A stretch of DNA of 64,000 nucleotides from a virus. The DNA lies in IMG/VR virus record IMGVR_UViG_3300025770_000004, positions 186,001 to 250,000 of that record; one strand, given 5' to 3'. This document shows positions 1 through 8,832 of this stretch, one piece after another. The notes beneath the pieces are model-generated. The model was not told the DNA's origin. It did no database searches and saw nothing but the letters and a program-made list of their open reading frames with translations. The translations under genes and the position numbers were made by a program. Every line of letters begins with the position of its first letter. Within the stretch, counting starts at the first letter, position 1.

Positions 1-1
1 A

Positions 2-262
2 GTTGGGAACGAAATGAATATAATATTTGAATCACCAACAGTTGGAACAAACAATGATACAAAGGTTTTTTCATTTAAAGTTATCACTGGGTTATATCAA
101 AATAATACTTTTATTGATAATAGATTTATTTATCATGACACGATTAGAGTACAAGAATCTGACTTTATCGAATATTATCATATATTTTATGATGAAATCA
201 AATCACCTGATGAATTACGTGATGATAAACTACAAGAGATTATAAGCGATGAAGATTTCTAA
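2..262 (+). CDS. Hypothetical protein, possibly the 3' end of a larger gene
   Basis: The frame is open back to the left edge, so this may be the C-terminal part of a gene that starts outside the window; the first ATG is at position 14 and would give 82 aa. The visible part ends in an acidic tail (DELRDD...SDEDF). No family is recognised. It is convergent with the minus-strand gene that ends at 272. Confidence 0.5.
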   Translation, partial: VGNEMNIIFESPTVGTNNDTKVFSFKVITGLYQNNTFIDNRFIYHDTIRVQESDFIEYYHIFYDEIKSPDELRDDKLQEIISDEDF

Positions 263-271
263 GATTTTAAA

Positions 272-754
272 TTATTTTTCTTTATCTAAAAAATATAAAT
301 CACCAATAGTTAATTCATACCCAAATGAATTAAAGAATTTGACTAAGTGATTTAATGATTCGTCTGTAAATCCAAAAGAATTATCACTATCATACTTAGA
401 ACCTTTCCCATCATATAAAATAATATTTACTTTATTAGGCTTTTCGATTATGAATTCAGAACACATTCTATTACCATAAGTAATATCAACATTCAACCTC
501 AAAGTATCTGGATTTGCCTCGAATCCATCATTATCTTTAACAAGATGTATATCAAACATTAAAAAAAAAGGTTCTCCTTTTATACGTTGTATATATGAAA
601 TTCTAATCAACTCACCGGTCATTGTCATTTGATTTGATTTCAAATTGAATAAACCATTTGATGTAATAATCTGTATTTTTTTTGGTAGAAGTTTTTTCCA
701 ATTATCATCAAAGATAGATATATTGTGTTCAAAGAATTTTTTTAAGAATTTCAT
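272..754 (-). CDS. Hypothetical protein with head-leader-like N-terminus
   Basis: A 160-aa protein starting MKFLKKFFEHN, a weak match to the basic-aromatic N-terminal leader shared by many proteins here. The rest is mixed alpha/beta with no recognised domain. Its ATG lies directly after the stop of the upstream gene (stop 755-757, start 754), so the two are probably co-transcribed from the late-type promoter at 1137-1146 and translationally coupled. A virion-internal role is an inference from the leader only. Confidence 0.7.
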   Translation of the reverse strand: MKFLKKFFEHNISIFDDNWKKLLPKKIQIITSNGLFNLKSNQMTMTGELIRISYIQRIKGEPFFLMFDIHLVKDNDGFEANPDTLRLNVDITYGNRMCSEFIIEKPNKVNIILYDGKGSKYDSDNSFGFTDESLNHLVKFFNSFGYELTIGDLYFLDKEK

Positions 755-1132
755 TTACTTTTTAAGGTTTTCTTTGTGTTCCTTAATATTATATTCATAA
801 GTACTTGTGGTGAATATAGAATACATCAATTTAGACATTTCATCTAATATTGCGTCAATCTTCTTTTCATCATAAAGGTGAAAGTCTAAACTAATATTAC
901 CATCAACTTCTAATTCTTTAACATCACCATCAGGTGATTCTATTTCTATTTCACCAAATTCTTTACCTATATTAATAGATGATACTTTCACACCTAATCT
1001 TTCTGCAATTGCTGATATATCATCCTCTGTTATTTCACCTTTATAATAAAATGAAATAGTGAATCCCAAGTCTGGTTCTGAATATCTAAATCCCACTGTT
1101 CTATATTCATTAATATGTTTAATATGTTTCAT
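755..1132 (-). CDS. Small protein with candidate capsid-targeting leader
   Basis: A 125-aa protein beginning MKHIKHINEYRT, which resembles the MKYLKxYxxFE leader of other genes here. The body is acidic, with two possible beta-alpha repeats. The ATG is only 4 nt downstream of a TTAATATATA box (minus strand, 1137-1146), so the mRNA may be leaderless. It is followed without a gap by the gene ending at 272. The biochemical function is unknown; packaging into the head is inferred from the leader. Confidence 0.75.
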   Translation of the reverse strand: MKHIKHINEYRTVGFRYSEPDLGFTISFYYKGEITEDDISAIAERLGVKVSSINIGKEFGEIEIESPDGDVKELEVDGNISLDFHLYDEKKIDAILDEMSKLMYSIFTTSTYEYNIKEHKENLKK

Positions 1133-1136
1133 ACAT

Positions 1137-1146
1137 TATATATTAA
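1137..1146 (-). promoter_or_regulatory. Late-type promoter box TTAATATATA
   Basis: Exact TTAATATATA on the minus strand, 4 nt before the ATG at 1132. It belongs to the recurrent set found before virion and leader-bearing genes. Confidence 0.65.
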
Positions 1147-1180
1147 ATACTGGTATGTAAAAAATTACAAAAAGCGGTGT

Positions 1181-1190
1181 TTAATATATA
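1181..1190 (+). promoter_or_regulatory. Late-type promoter box TTAATATATA
   Basis: Exact match 31 nt before the ATG at 1222. It sits back to back with the minus-strand box at 1137-1146, forming a divergent late promoter pair. Confidence 0.65.
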
Positions 1191-1221
1191 ATATATACAA
1201 TAAGAAAAAATATTAATAATT

Positions 1222-1770
1222 ATGAAATATATTAAAGCATTTGAAAGTTTTAAAATTAACGAAAATGATTCATCCGTTGCTGATATAAAGAAGCAAGTTG
1301 GTGAAACTGTTACAAGCAAGTTAGATAAATTATCTGATGATGAAAAAGAAAAAGTTAAAAAAGAGTTATCTGATTTAGCTAATAAACTTGGTTTATCACT
1401 AGAAGATATGACAGATACTAATAAAGTAGGAGAAGCTCTTGCTAAACAAGCAGCAGAAGCTGATGAACTTGGTGAAGTTAGTGAATCTCTTAACGAAGGT
1501 TTAAGTGATTGGTGGGGAAGAGTTAAACAAACCTTTTTCAAGTGGTTAACAAGATTAGGAGTTATGGGTATGATAGGTGGTATAACATCTGTTTGTATTG
1601 GTGCACACGCACTTGAAACAGCAACTAACTTAGCTGATTTCGTACCAAATTCAGTTGTTGAACCTAACACTGCTATTATAATGGGTGGTATTGCAGTAGT
1701 AATCTCTTTAACAGCAACACTAATTGGGTTGAATAATGTTGAAACGGATAGAGCAGGTAATTTTAAGTAA
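1222..1770 (+). CDS. Internal head-type membrane-active protein with leader and LNEG site
   Basis: A 182-aa protein starting MKYIKAFESFKINEND, a close match to the capsid-targeting-type leader. Residues 20-85 are a charged helical stretch ending at SLNEG, which fits the L-x-E/G cleavage pattern used by T4-type prohead proteases. Two hydrophobic segments follow (about 115-135 and 152-168), the first after an aromatic-basic WWGRVKQTFFKW patch. My reading is an N-terminal propeptide removed during head maturation, leaving a small two-pass membrane protein. The organisation matches the gene at 7554-8636. No known family is recognised. Confidence 0.8.
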   Translation: MKYIKAFESFKINENDSSVADIKKQVGETVTSKLDKLSDDEKEKVKKELSDLANKLGLSLEDMTDTNKVGEALAKQAAEADELGEVSESLNEGLSDWWGRVKQTFFKWLTRLGVMGMIGGITSVCIGAHALETATNLADFVPNSVVEPNTAIIMGGIAVVISLTATLIGLNNVETDRAGNFK

Positions 1771-1791
1771 AAAACAAATAATATATAAAAT

Positions 1792-1825
1792 AAAAAAGAG
1801 TCGAATTAAACCTCGACTCTTTTTT
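1792..1825. terminator. Bidirectional rho-independent terminator
   Basis: A 13-bp stem AAAAAAGAGTCGA / TCGACTCTTTTTT with an 8-nt loop between convergent genes ending at 1770 (+) and 1841 (-). It has a T run on both strands. Confidence 0.85.
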
Positions 1826-1840
1826 ATTTTATATATATTT

Positions 1841-3028
1841 TTAATCAACTAAATCTCCTGTGAATACTATTTCTTCTCCGCCGATTTCTTCAAGTTTAGT
1901 ATAGTCAAACTCTGGTAAATATTCTATTAAGTCGTTTCTATCACAATCTGAACTGTGTTCTCCACCATACTCAACACCCAAAGTCATTCCATCCCAATTG
2001 ATATACTCATAATCCAATTCTAATGACTTTAGTAAATTATCAATGATTTTCTTTTCGTAATCAATACGTTGTTCACATAAATCAACTTTTACAACTTTAT
2101 TAGTATCAGCAAGTACCTCGATACAAGAAACATAGTTGAATGTTTTATCGTGAACGTAAACTTTTACGTTTTTTTTTGGAGTATTATTAAAAGAACTTCC
2201 CCAATTAGATCTATTGTGTCTGCTATATCCAGTGTCGTAATCATCACCCCATCCACCATATCCACCATATCCACCATAACTTTTATATTCAGTTGTAGAT
2301 GGGTCTCTTTCAACTGGTAGTGAATTCCAATCAACTTTACAACAAGCTTTCGCTAATTTATCTAAGTGTTCGATATCTTGAGACTCAGAAAAAGTGTGTT
2401 CTCTTTGGTAACCAACAGAAATGTTAGTACACTCAGGATATATTTTTACAAACTGAATAGAATCAGTAAGTACACCAGTTGAGTCATTTTCATATGCGAA
2501 TGTTTCGTCAGCTTCATTAAATTGTTTACTTAAAGCTTCTCCAAAAGCATCAGATGCACATCTTTGTGAACTTTGGTGTGTGATTACGTTTGTAGTTCCT
2601 CTTCTATCGAAAGAAATAACTTTATTAATTCCTTCTATTTTTTCATCTTTTAGTTTATTAGCAACTTTTTTAGAACCGATACACCCAACCTCTTCACCAA
2701 GGAAAAAGTAATATAAACCAGGGATATTTTGTTCAATCATATAAAGCATAATAGTTACACCAGCTTTATCATCAGCTCCTAAGATGGATTTACCATCAGT
2801 TTTAATAATATTTTTATCAAAAACGTGAGTTATTTTACTCAATGCAGAAGTAGCTGTGTCTAAGTGTGAAGTAAACATTGCATCACTTTCCCCAATTTTT
2901 ATAAATAAATTACCGAATTCATCTGGTTGTAATTCATCATGAAGTAAGTGAAATAATTCCTGCTCTGTTCCGTGAGGATAAGTTCTGCTTGTTAATTCTA
3001 AGAATTTTTCTTTTATGTTCATAACCAT
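1841..3028 (-). CDS. M20/M28-type zinc aminopeptidase (PepT-like)
   Basis: 395 aa (an internal ATG at 3022 is an equal start candidate). Metal and catalytic motifs of the M20/M28 clan appear in order: H-x-D in FTSHLDT (H55, D57), GADDKAG (D86), the GEE catalytic/metal pair (E112-E113), SFDRRG near 139 and a late histidine in REHTFSE. Known members cleave N-terminal residues from peptides. A low-complexity SYGGYGGYGGWGDDYD loop near residue 250 precedes a C-terminal domain that I do not recognise. It has a host-type promoter (TTTG-N20-TATATTTG), unlike the virion genes around it. It is one of five metallopeptidase-like genes here. Confidence 0.85.
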   Translation of the reverse strand: MVMNIKEKFLELTSRTYPHGTEQELFHLLHDELQPDEFGNLFIKIGESDAMFTSHLDTATSALSKITHVFDKNIIKTDGKSILGADDKAGVTIMLYMIEQNIPGLYYFFLGEEVGCIGSKKVANKLKDEKIEGINKVISFDRRGTTNVITHQSSQRCASDAFGEALSKQFNEADETFAYENDSTGVLTDSIQFVKIYPECTNISVGYQREHTFSESQDIEHLDKLAKACCKVDWNSLPVERDPSTTEYKSYGGYGGYGGWGDDYDTGYSRHNRSNWGSSFNNTPKKNVKVYVHDKTFNYVSCIEVLADTNKVVKVDLCEQRIDYEKKIIDNLLKSLELDYEYINWDGMTLGVEYGGEHSSDCDRNDLIEYLPEFDYTKLEEIGGEEIVFTGDLVD

Positions 3029-3050
3029 TTTTATTATGTATTAATTTTAA

Positions 3051-3082
3051 CAAATATAGGTATTTATATTCATTCTACCAAA
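3051..3082 (-). promoter_or_regulatory. Host-type promoter TTTG-N20-TATATTTG
   Basis: The -7 element TATATTTG (3051-3058) and -33 element TTTG (3079-3082) with a 20-nt spacer on the minus strand, 23 nt before the M20 peptidase ATG. This is the Bacteroidota housekeeping consensus. Confidence 0.75.
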
Positions 3083-3114
3083 TTATATCTAAATTAATTA
3101 ACGAAAATATATTT

Positions 3115-3124
3115 TTAATATATA
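3115..3124 (+). promoter_or_regulatory. Late-type promoter box TTAATATATA
   Basis: Exact match 5 nt before the ATG at 3130. The linker reads AGGAT, which could also act as a weak Shine-Dalgarno site. Confidence 0.65.
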
Positions 3125-3129
3125 AGGAT

Positions 3130-5370
3130 ATGTATGATGTAGTTACAAACCTTAATGATGGTACTATTACCATTTCCGACAAATTCGATATAAACGCGGC
3201 TACTGGTTCGAGTGATTTCACTCCTTACTTTTATGAACCAGGAGATGAGTATGTTATTAGTTTTACTAATTTACAAAATGTTACTGAATTTACCAAATTT
3301 CAATATGATACTTTAGGATTATCTGATGAAAGATTTTTATCACAATATTATAGAGTATCTAGAGATGGTATATCTTGGTCTGAGTGGTTAGTTTTAAAAA
3401 GGTTTATTGATAATTTTCCGGTTATAGATTCACTTGATCCATTATATGTAGATATAAAATGGATTAGGGAAGGAATATCTACATTAGATAATATTAGAAT
3501 ATTAGAATATGAATTACAAGGTGAATTAGAAAGACCTATTGAAAATAGTGATATTGTTTCTATACCAACTGGTGAAACAAAAATAATAAAACCTCCTTTT
3601 ATTTTTAAAATATTTAAAATAACAGATTTAGAAATAATATCAATATCACACCAAAGTGGGTTACCTGATGGTTTAACATTAGAATATAGATATTCACAAG
3701 ATAGTTCAAGAACTTGGTCCAGTTGGGAACCTTTAACAAAAGAAAATATATCAACTACTGATATAAATCCTATAAGGTTTTTCCAAATCGAATATTCTAT
3801 TACAAATAATTCTGGTCAATTAGTTACTATACAAGATATTAATTTAATCGGTGACTTTCAAAATGTAACAAATGATTCGAAAAAAAGTAATTTATTTGGT
3901 ATAAGAGAATGTTGTTTGTCTAATATGAATGGAATATTTGATGCTGATGGTAATTTCATACCTAATGAGAATCTAAATTCTGGCGCAGGTGATAAATGTG
4001 ATGTTGATGGTGTTAACGCACCTATGACTGATCAAGAAAAGGCAAATTTATATAACCCATATCAACAAAATACGGCTGTTAATTTATTAACAAAATTAAG
4101 TAAAGATGCTGAACAAGTATTCGGTCATAAGATTCTTTATTTTGTTACTGATCCTGATAAGAAAGGACAAGATCACACATTAAATGAATATCAATTATTT
4201 AATGTTGTTTGTGAGGGAGAAATTAAAATTTCAATAGAAGGTAATAATTTCCCGGATAGTCAAATTGTTATGAATCAATTTGACTTGAATCTGTTTGAAA
4301 CAATGGAAGCACATATAACCAAACAACAATTTAAGGAAATCTTTGGTGTTCAAAGGAGACCATCTAAAGAAGACTTTCTTTATTTCTGTGAGGTGAATAG
4401 AATGTATCAAGTAGATCACGCACAACAGTTTAGAAATTTCAATAACTCAGCAGTTTACTATAAATTGATTCTGAAAAAATACACTCAGAAAGCAAATATC
4501 CAAGCTGGTACTATTGATATACAAAATAAACTTGATAAGCTTACTAAGAATACTACAATTGATGAATTAATGGGTATCGAACAAACTAAGGATAAAGCAG
4601 CAGTTGCTAATAAGCAACAATTTACTCCTTTAACAAGAGATCCAATTAGATTAGAATATAACGCACAAATAGATAAAGAACTTGTTGAGAATTCTTCAAC
4701 AATTATAGCTAAGGCTCATTATGACTTATCATCTATCAATTATAGAAACTCTGCTGTTTCATATAAGAATCTTGATCCTATTTTCAAAGTATCTGATAAT
4801 ATTGGATTCCAAGTTTGGTTTAATATAAATAATTACATACAAGATGAAATTTATAATTTCATGACTCATTATGATACAACGACTTCACTTGGTTGGAAAG
4901 CTGAGTTATTAAATGATACAATAACAATAACACTTAACTCAGATACGTATGTATTCAACTTAACACCATATACAACTGGTGCTGATCCAACAGGATTAGA
5001 AGAGGAAACTTGGCACTGTTATGTTCTTAATATTGATCAGAGAAATAGAAAAATGGAACAATATATTTATAAGAGAAATGTTGACTTTGAAGAAGATGCT
5101 CCTAGTTTACCAAATACTCTTCTGAGAAAATTATATCAAGATACTCAAACAATAGTACCGATTGAATATGAATTATTAAACTTCAATCCTGAGATATTAG
5201 CGTCTGATATGAAGATTACTAATATTAGAATGTTCTTAGATGTTATACCAGAGAATGTACATAATAAGATATTAAATCAATATATTATTAGAGACGATTC
5301 TAAATACTTAGTATTTGCAGATAACGCAACTACTAGATTGTATCTTCCAAAATTCCCACTCTTTGAATAA
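3130..5370 (+). CDS. Phage virion structural protein (baseplate or tail type)
   Basis: A 746-aa protein with no signal peptide and no enzymatic motif. The first 250 residues contain two similar segments with the pattern YR-S-D-G-x-SWSEW (about 93-106 and 187-201), typical of beta-sandwich modules in appendage proteins. A cysteine cluster RECCLSN lies near residue 258. The second half contains a lectin/concanavalin-like stretch (VSDNIGFQVWFNINNY...). It is a single gene behind a late-type promoter. The composition resembles the large structural proteins at 36.5-44.4 kb. The exact position in the virion is unknown. Confidence 0.75.
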   Translation: MYDVVTNLNDGTITISDKFDINAATGSSDFTPYFYEPGDEYVISFTNLQNVTEFTKFQYDTLGLSDERFLSQYYRVSRDGISWSEWLVLKRFIDNFPVIDSLDPLYVDIKWIREGISTLDNIRILEYELQGELERPIENSDIVSIPTGETKIIKPPFIFKIFKITDLEIISISHQSGLPDGLTLEYRYSQDSSRTWSSWEPLTKENISTTDINPIRFFQIEYSITNNSGQLVTIQDINLIGDFQNVTNDSKKSNLFGIRECCLSNMNGIFDADGNFIPNENLNSGAGDKCDVDGVNAPMTDQEKANLYNPYQQNTAVNLLTKLSKDAEQVFGHKILYFVTDPDKKGQDHTLNEYQLFNVVCEGEIKISIEGNNFPDSQIVMNQFDLNLFETMEAHITKQQFKEIFGVQRRPSKEDFLYFCEVNRMYQVDHAQQFRNFNNSAVYYKLILKKYTQKANIQAGTIDIQNKLDKLTKNTTIDELMGIEQTKDKAAVANKQQFTPLTRDPIRLEYNAQIDKELVENSSTIIAKAHYDLSSINYRNSAVSYKNLDPIFKVSDNIGFQVWFNINNYIQDEIYNFMTHYDTTTSLGWKAELLNDTITITLNSDTYVFNLTPYTTGADPTGLEEETWHCYVLNIDQRNRKMEQYIYKRNVDFEEDAPSLPNTLLRKLYQDTQTIVPIEYELLNFNPEILASDMKITNIRMFLDVIPENVHNKILNQYIIRDDSKYLVFADNATTRLYLPKFPLFE

Positions 5371-5400
5371 CTGGGTTAATCAAATATAAACAAAAACATA

Positions 5401-5802
5401 CTAACCAATAATAACCTCTTTATCCATTGAATTACCATCAGAATCGGTAGCTGTTAATGTATAAATACCTTTATATAAATAAGAAATATCGATCTCATCA
5501 ATTTGTTTTAATTCACCTTTCCAAACTACTAATCCATTTTTGTTTGTTAAAACAACGGTATATGTTTCTTCAAATCCTCTATAAATTCTAAATTGTATAG
5601 TTACTTCACATCTTCTTCTATAAGTTATGAAATTAATTGGTTCATCTAATGATGCGTACCATTCTTCATCAAATATGTCAGATGGTATATTGTTTTTTGT
5701 GTTAATCCATTCATCAAACGATAGTTTTGTAGTGGTTTTATCACTTTGTGAATAAGAAAATGATCCTATAAATAAGGCAAGTATTAATAATAAACTTTTC
5801 AT
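5401..5802 (-). CDS. Secreted small beta-rich protein with signal peptide
   Basis: 133 aa. The N-terminus is a clear type I signal peptide, MKSLLLILALFIGSFSYSQ, with the Ser-Tyr-Ser-Gln ending common in Flavobacteriia and no lipobox cysteine. The mature part is about 114 aa and ends in a beta-sandwich-like repeat (LYKGIYTLTATDSDGNS), similar in style to immunoglobulin-like C-terminal modules of exported Bacteroidota proteins. It is the only clearly exported protein in the window and looks host-derived. It could act in the periplasm, for example in superinfection exclusion, but nothing in the sequence proves that. Confidence 0.75.
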   Translation of the reverse strand: MKSLLLILALFIGSFSYSQSDKTTTKLSFDEWINTKNNIPSDIFDEEWYASLDEPINFITYRRRCEVTIQFRIYRGFEETYTVVLTNKNGLVVWKGELKQIDEIDISYLYKGIYTLTATDSDGNSMDKEVIIG

Positions 5803-5921
5803 GGTTTAGATTATTTTTTATACTCACTTGAAGAATCAATTGAAATCCCCAATCGAAACCCCCATCTTCCATGGGCAGGTCGAGTTACATTATATAATAT
5901 ATATTATAGTTTAAAATGATA

Positions 5922-5943
5922 AAAGGTTCTATAAGAGAACTTT
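5922..5943 (-). terminator. Possible terminator after the GltX gene
   Basis: Hairpin AAAGGTTCT / AGAACTTT with one bulged G, 8 bp, just past the GltX stop on the minus strand, followed by TTTTATCATTTT. The T run is interrupted, so the call is weak. Confidence 0.4.
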
Positions 5944-5951
5944 ACAATTTT

Positions 5952-7439
5952 TTATGATAAAATAGCTTTTTCAAAAATCAACGAATTAGCAATTCTATCT
6001 TTAACTTGGTCTTTACCAAGAATTATCATCGTTGTTATTAAATCTGGACCAGAGACACCACCCATAAGAGCCATTCTTAATCCAGGCATCACTTTACCCA
6101 TCTTAACATCAACACTTGAGCAAATATCAAATATTGATTTTTTTAATGAATCGTTATCATCAAAACTAATTGAATCAATTTCATCAACAAAAACAGACAT
6201 AGCAGATTTATATTTGTTATCTAATTTCTTAGTTGATGTAATCACTGGATTATCAAAGAATAAATCAACAATCGTATTCAAATCTTGTTTGAATTCAACT
6301 CTATCTTTAGCAAGTGTTATAATCATATCTACTTTATCAACATTATATCTACCATCGGGTAATGTGATATAAGGACGTAAACAAGAATTTGGTGTGTGTT
6401 TCAAGTAATGTGAATTAATCCATTGTGATTTAACCATATCAAATCTAGCTCCTGATTTGTGAACTCTATCCAATGTAAAACTATTAATCATATCATCCAT
6501 TGACATAATTTCAACATCATTACCAGGGTTCCATCCAATTAGAGCTAATGTATTCATAAATGATTTCGGATCATATCCTAAGTCTTTCCAACCCTTAACG
6601 TAGTTACCATCACCATCATTATATCCAAGTGGAGCGATTGGAATACCATATCTAGTAGATGTTCTCTTAGATAATTTTCCTTTCCCATCAGGATTCATAA
6701 TTAGTGGTAAGTGTGCAAATGTTGGCACATCCCAACCAAAAGCTTGGTAAAGTAAAACGTGTAAAGGTGTTGAGTTTACCCACTCTTGTCCTCTAAGTAC
6801 GTGAGTTACTCCCATATCGTGGTCGTCACTAACATTACAAAGGTGATAAGAACCAATACCATTAGACTTTAATAGCACTTTATCATCAACAACATTAGTG
6901 TTAATTGTGATGTCTCCTAAGATAGCATCAGTGAAAGTAATATCAACTCCAGGTGTTACAGCAAACCTGATAACATAAGGTGTTCTATCATTAATAGTTT
7001 TATCAAAATCCTCTTTTGACATTGTGAATGAATTTCTCATTGATATACGAGTAGTCGCGTCATATTTGAAATTCGGAATATTTTTATGTGCTTTGTCTAA
7101 ATCGTCTTTAGTATCAAAAGCGTAGTAAGCATAACCATTATCGATAAGATAATTGATTTTGTCACTATAATCTCTTTCTGATTGTGTGAATGATCCAATT
7201 GAAGTATCTGGATTCCAATAAGAAGAATCAGGTACAATTCCTAACCAATCTAGTGTGTCTCTGAAATAGTTTAGAAATCCAGGTGTGTATCTATCTCTAT
7301 CGGTATCTTCTAGTCTAACAAGGAATTTACCACCATGCTTTTTAGCAAGTAAGTAGTTATATAATAGTGTTCGGATATTTCCAAGATGACAAAAATTTGA
7401 AGTGGGACTTGGCGCCAACCTTGTGATGATATTCTTCAT
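5952..7439 (-). CDS. gltX: Glutamyl-tRNA synthetase
   Basis: A 495-aa class I aminoacyl-tRNA synthetase that charges tRNA with glutamate. The start APSPTSNFCHLGN carries the HIGH-type motif (HLGN, 18-21). FLVRLEDTDRDR (39-50), HVLRGQEW (213-220) and the KMSKS-type loop KLSKR (255-259) follow in the family order. The C-terminal helical anticodon-binding part is present, so the enzyme looks full length and intact. Cysteines of a zinc-binding SWIM element are not evident. It has its own host-type promoter at 7471-7502. Complete synthetases are rare in phages; together with the tRNA, SmpB, S1 and YqeY genes it suggests a phage translation programme. Confidence 0.93.
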   Translation of the reverse strand: MKNIITRLAPSPTSNFCHLGNIRTLLYNYLLAKKHGGKFLVRLEDTDRDRYTPGFLNYFRDTLDWLGIVPDSSYWNPDTSIGSFTQSERDYSDKINYLIDNGYAYYAFDTKDDLDKAHKNIPNFKYDATTRISMRNSFTMSKEDFDKTINDRTPYVIRFAVTPGVDITFTDAILGDITINTNVVDDKVLLKSNGIGSYHLCNVSDDHDMGVTHVLRGQEWVNSTPLHVLLYQAFGWDVPTFAHLPLIMNPDGKGKLSKRTSTRYGIPIAPLGYNDGDGNYVKGWKDLGYDPKSFMNTLALIGWNPGNDVEIMSMDDMINSFTLDRVHKSGARFDMVKSQWINSHYLKHTPNSCLRPYITLPDGRYNVDKVDMIITLAKDRVEFKQDLNTIVDLFFDNPVITSTKKLDNKYKSAMSVFVDEIDSISFDDNDSLKKSIFDICSSVDVKMGKVMPGLRMALMGGVSGPDLITTMIILGKDQVKDRIANSLIFEKAILS

Positions 7440-7470
7440 ATAGGGAATGTTTAATTATTTATAAGTCTTA

Positions 7471-7502
7471 CAAATATAATATTTTTTTAATATTATTCCA
7501 AA
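7471..7502 (-). promoter_or_regulatory. Host-type promoter TTTG-N20-TATATTTG
   Basis: TATATTTG at 7471-7478 and TTTG at 7499-7502 with 20 nt between, on the minus strand, 31 nt upstream of the GltX ATG. Confidence 0.75.
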
Positions 7503-7553
7503 TAAATTAATCACTAATTGGTGAACAGATGATCTTAAAAAGAGTGACTAATT

Positions 7554-8636
7554 TTATTTACCTTCTTTATCTTCTTCTTCTTGATCAACATCAGTTTTTT
7601 CATCATTTAATTTATCAGTTTTAGCAGATACCGCTTCTCCACCACCAAGTGCTTTTCCACCAGTTACAGCATCGATTGCAACAAAAAATGCAATAACAGT
7701 AGCTAATATTTTAACACCCTTTATTGCTAATCCAAGTCCTGTAGCATCTCCTGCAATATCTATCAACCAATGTCCAGCAAAATCTTTAACAACATATTCA
7801 ATGGTTAAACCAATTAGTATTCCGATAACTGGTAATGCAAAATTTGGACCACCTAACTTATTAGTGACATTACTAATAACATTAATAAGTTTATTAGCAC
7901 CGGCCTCACCAGTATTGGCAATTTGTTGTAAAAAATTAAATGGTGGTATCTTCTCAATACCATGTATAAGTGTTGATATAACATTACCTTTTTCCTCATT
8001 TATCATTCCTTCAGCAATTGGATCTTGTTCTTTTGATAAAAAATCACCCATATTTTTTTCACAACTACCCAATAATTTAGACATAAATTTCGTTTTATAA
8101 AAAGTTATAATTTCTTTAACCGTTGATAAATCAGACATTAATCCTTCCTTTTTGTTTTTTGTGAGTTCTGCTATTTTATCTTTTAACTTACCATTCTTTA
8201 TTTGATCAATAAAGAATGCCTTACTCTTCTCAACAACTGATAAAAATAATTCTTTTATACCAGATCCAATTTTCTTAACAAATGAAACAGCATCTTTTAC
8301 TTTATTAAGTATATTACTTAAAGCAGATTCTGCTTTATCAGAAAGAATTTTAGAAATTTCAGCAGCCTTGGGAAATCTATCTTTTAATTTATCAAAAAAT
8401 CCCTCATTAAGGAATCCCTCATTAAGCATTTCTGATTTAGTAAGATATTGTTTAATCTCTTGTCTTATAGATTCGTTTTTATAATTATCTAAAACTTTCT
8501 CCAATATATTCTTAAATAGTTGTTCATCATTATTACTAAGTTCAACACCTTGTAATAATAATACCTGAGAATTATATTTATTTTCTGTAATTCTAGCTCT
8601 CTTATAATTCTCGAAATTTCTTATATGGTTCATCAT
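7554..8636 (-). CDS. Internal head-type protein with leader, LNEG sites and C-terminal membrane segments
   Basis: 360 aa, starting MMNHIRNFENYKRARITENK, a leader of the shared type. Around residues 72-79 MLNEGFLNEGFF gives two tandem L-N-E/G candidate prohead-protease sites. A long amphipathic helical region follows (80-240), then glycine-rich hydrophobic segments (about 268-340) that look membrane-inserting, and a highly acidic tail (DVDQEEEDKEGK). It shares its plan (leader, helical propeptide, LNEG, membrane part) with the gene at 1222-1770. The ATG is 3 nt after a late-type box, or 6 nt if the second Met is used. Confidence 0.8.
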   Translation of the reverse strand: MMNHIRNFENYKRARITENKYNSQVLLLQGVELSNNDEQLFKNILEKVLDNYKNESIRQEIKQYLTKSEMLNEGFLNEGFFDKLKDRFPKAAEISKILSDKAESALSNILNKVKDAVSFVKKIGSGIKELFLSVVEKSKAFFIDQIKNGKLKDKIAELTKNKKEGLMSDLSTVKEIITFYKTKFMSKLLGSCEKNMGDFLSKEQDPIAEGMINEEKGNVISTLIHGIEKIPPFNFLQQIANTGEAGANKLINVISNVTNKLGGPNFALPVIGILIGLTIEYVVKDFAGHWLIDIAGDATGLGLAIKGVKILATVIAFFVAIDAVTGGKALGGGEAVSAKTDKLNDEKTDVDQEEEDKEGK

Positions 8637-8639
8637 AAC

Positions 8640-8649
8640 TATATATTAA
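8640..8649 (-). promoter_or_regulatory. Late-type promoter box TTAATATATA
   Basis: Exact minus-strand match 3 nt before the ATG at 8636. It overlaps the stop codon of the upstream repressor-like gene. Confidence 0.65.
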
Positions 8650-8813
8650 TTATTGGAATTCTTTTTCCTTTCTCTCCAACTATCTAAGTCTCTTTCCATA
8701 AACTTTCTTAATCTTTTAGATATGTTTATGGAGTTCTCATCACAGAACTGTCTATAATCTTCTAATAATTTTTCTGGAATTCTAAGTGAAAACATTTTAT
8801 CTTTAGCTGGCAT
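8646..8813 (-). CDS. Ribbon-helix-helix (Arc/CopG-like) DNA-binding protein
   Basis: A 55-aa protein found by direct translation. MFSLRIPEKLLEDYRQFC at residues 7-24 has the pattern of an RHH beta strand (FSLRIP) followed by helix 1, then NSINISKRLRKFMERDL as turn and helix 2, and a basic C-terminus. RHH dimers insert the paired strands into the major groove and often repress their own operon. A palindromic array lies just upstream at 8833-8856. It sits between two late-type genes and may control them or itself. Family assignment is by pattern; the target is inferred. Confidence 0.7.
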   Translation of the reverse strand: MPAKDKMFSLRIPEKLLEDYRQFCDENSINISKRLRKFMERDLDSWRERKKNSNN

Positions 8814-8832
8814 AATAAGTATTTTTAATTTA

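Noticed and set aside
1143-1670. 175-codon minus-strand frame opposite the 1222 gene
   Set aside because: It is the antisense of a clear leader-bearing gene, has Ser/Leu-rich shadow composition, and lacks promoter support.
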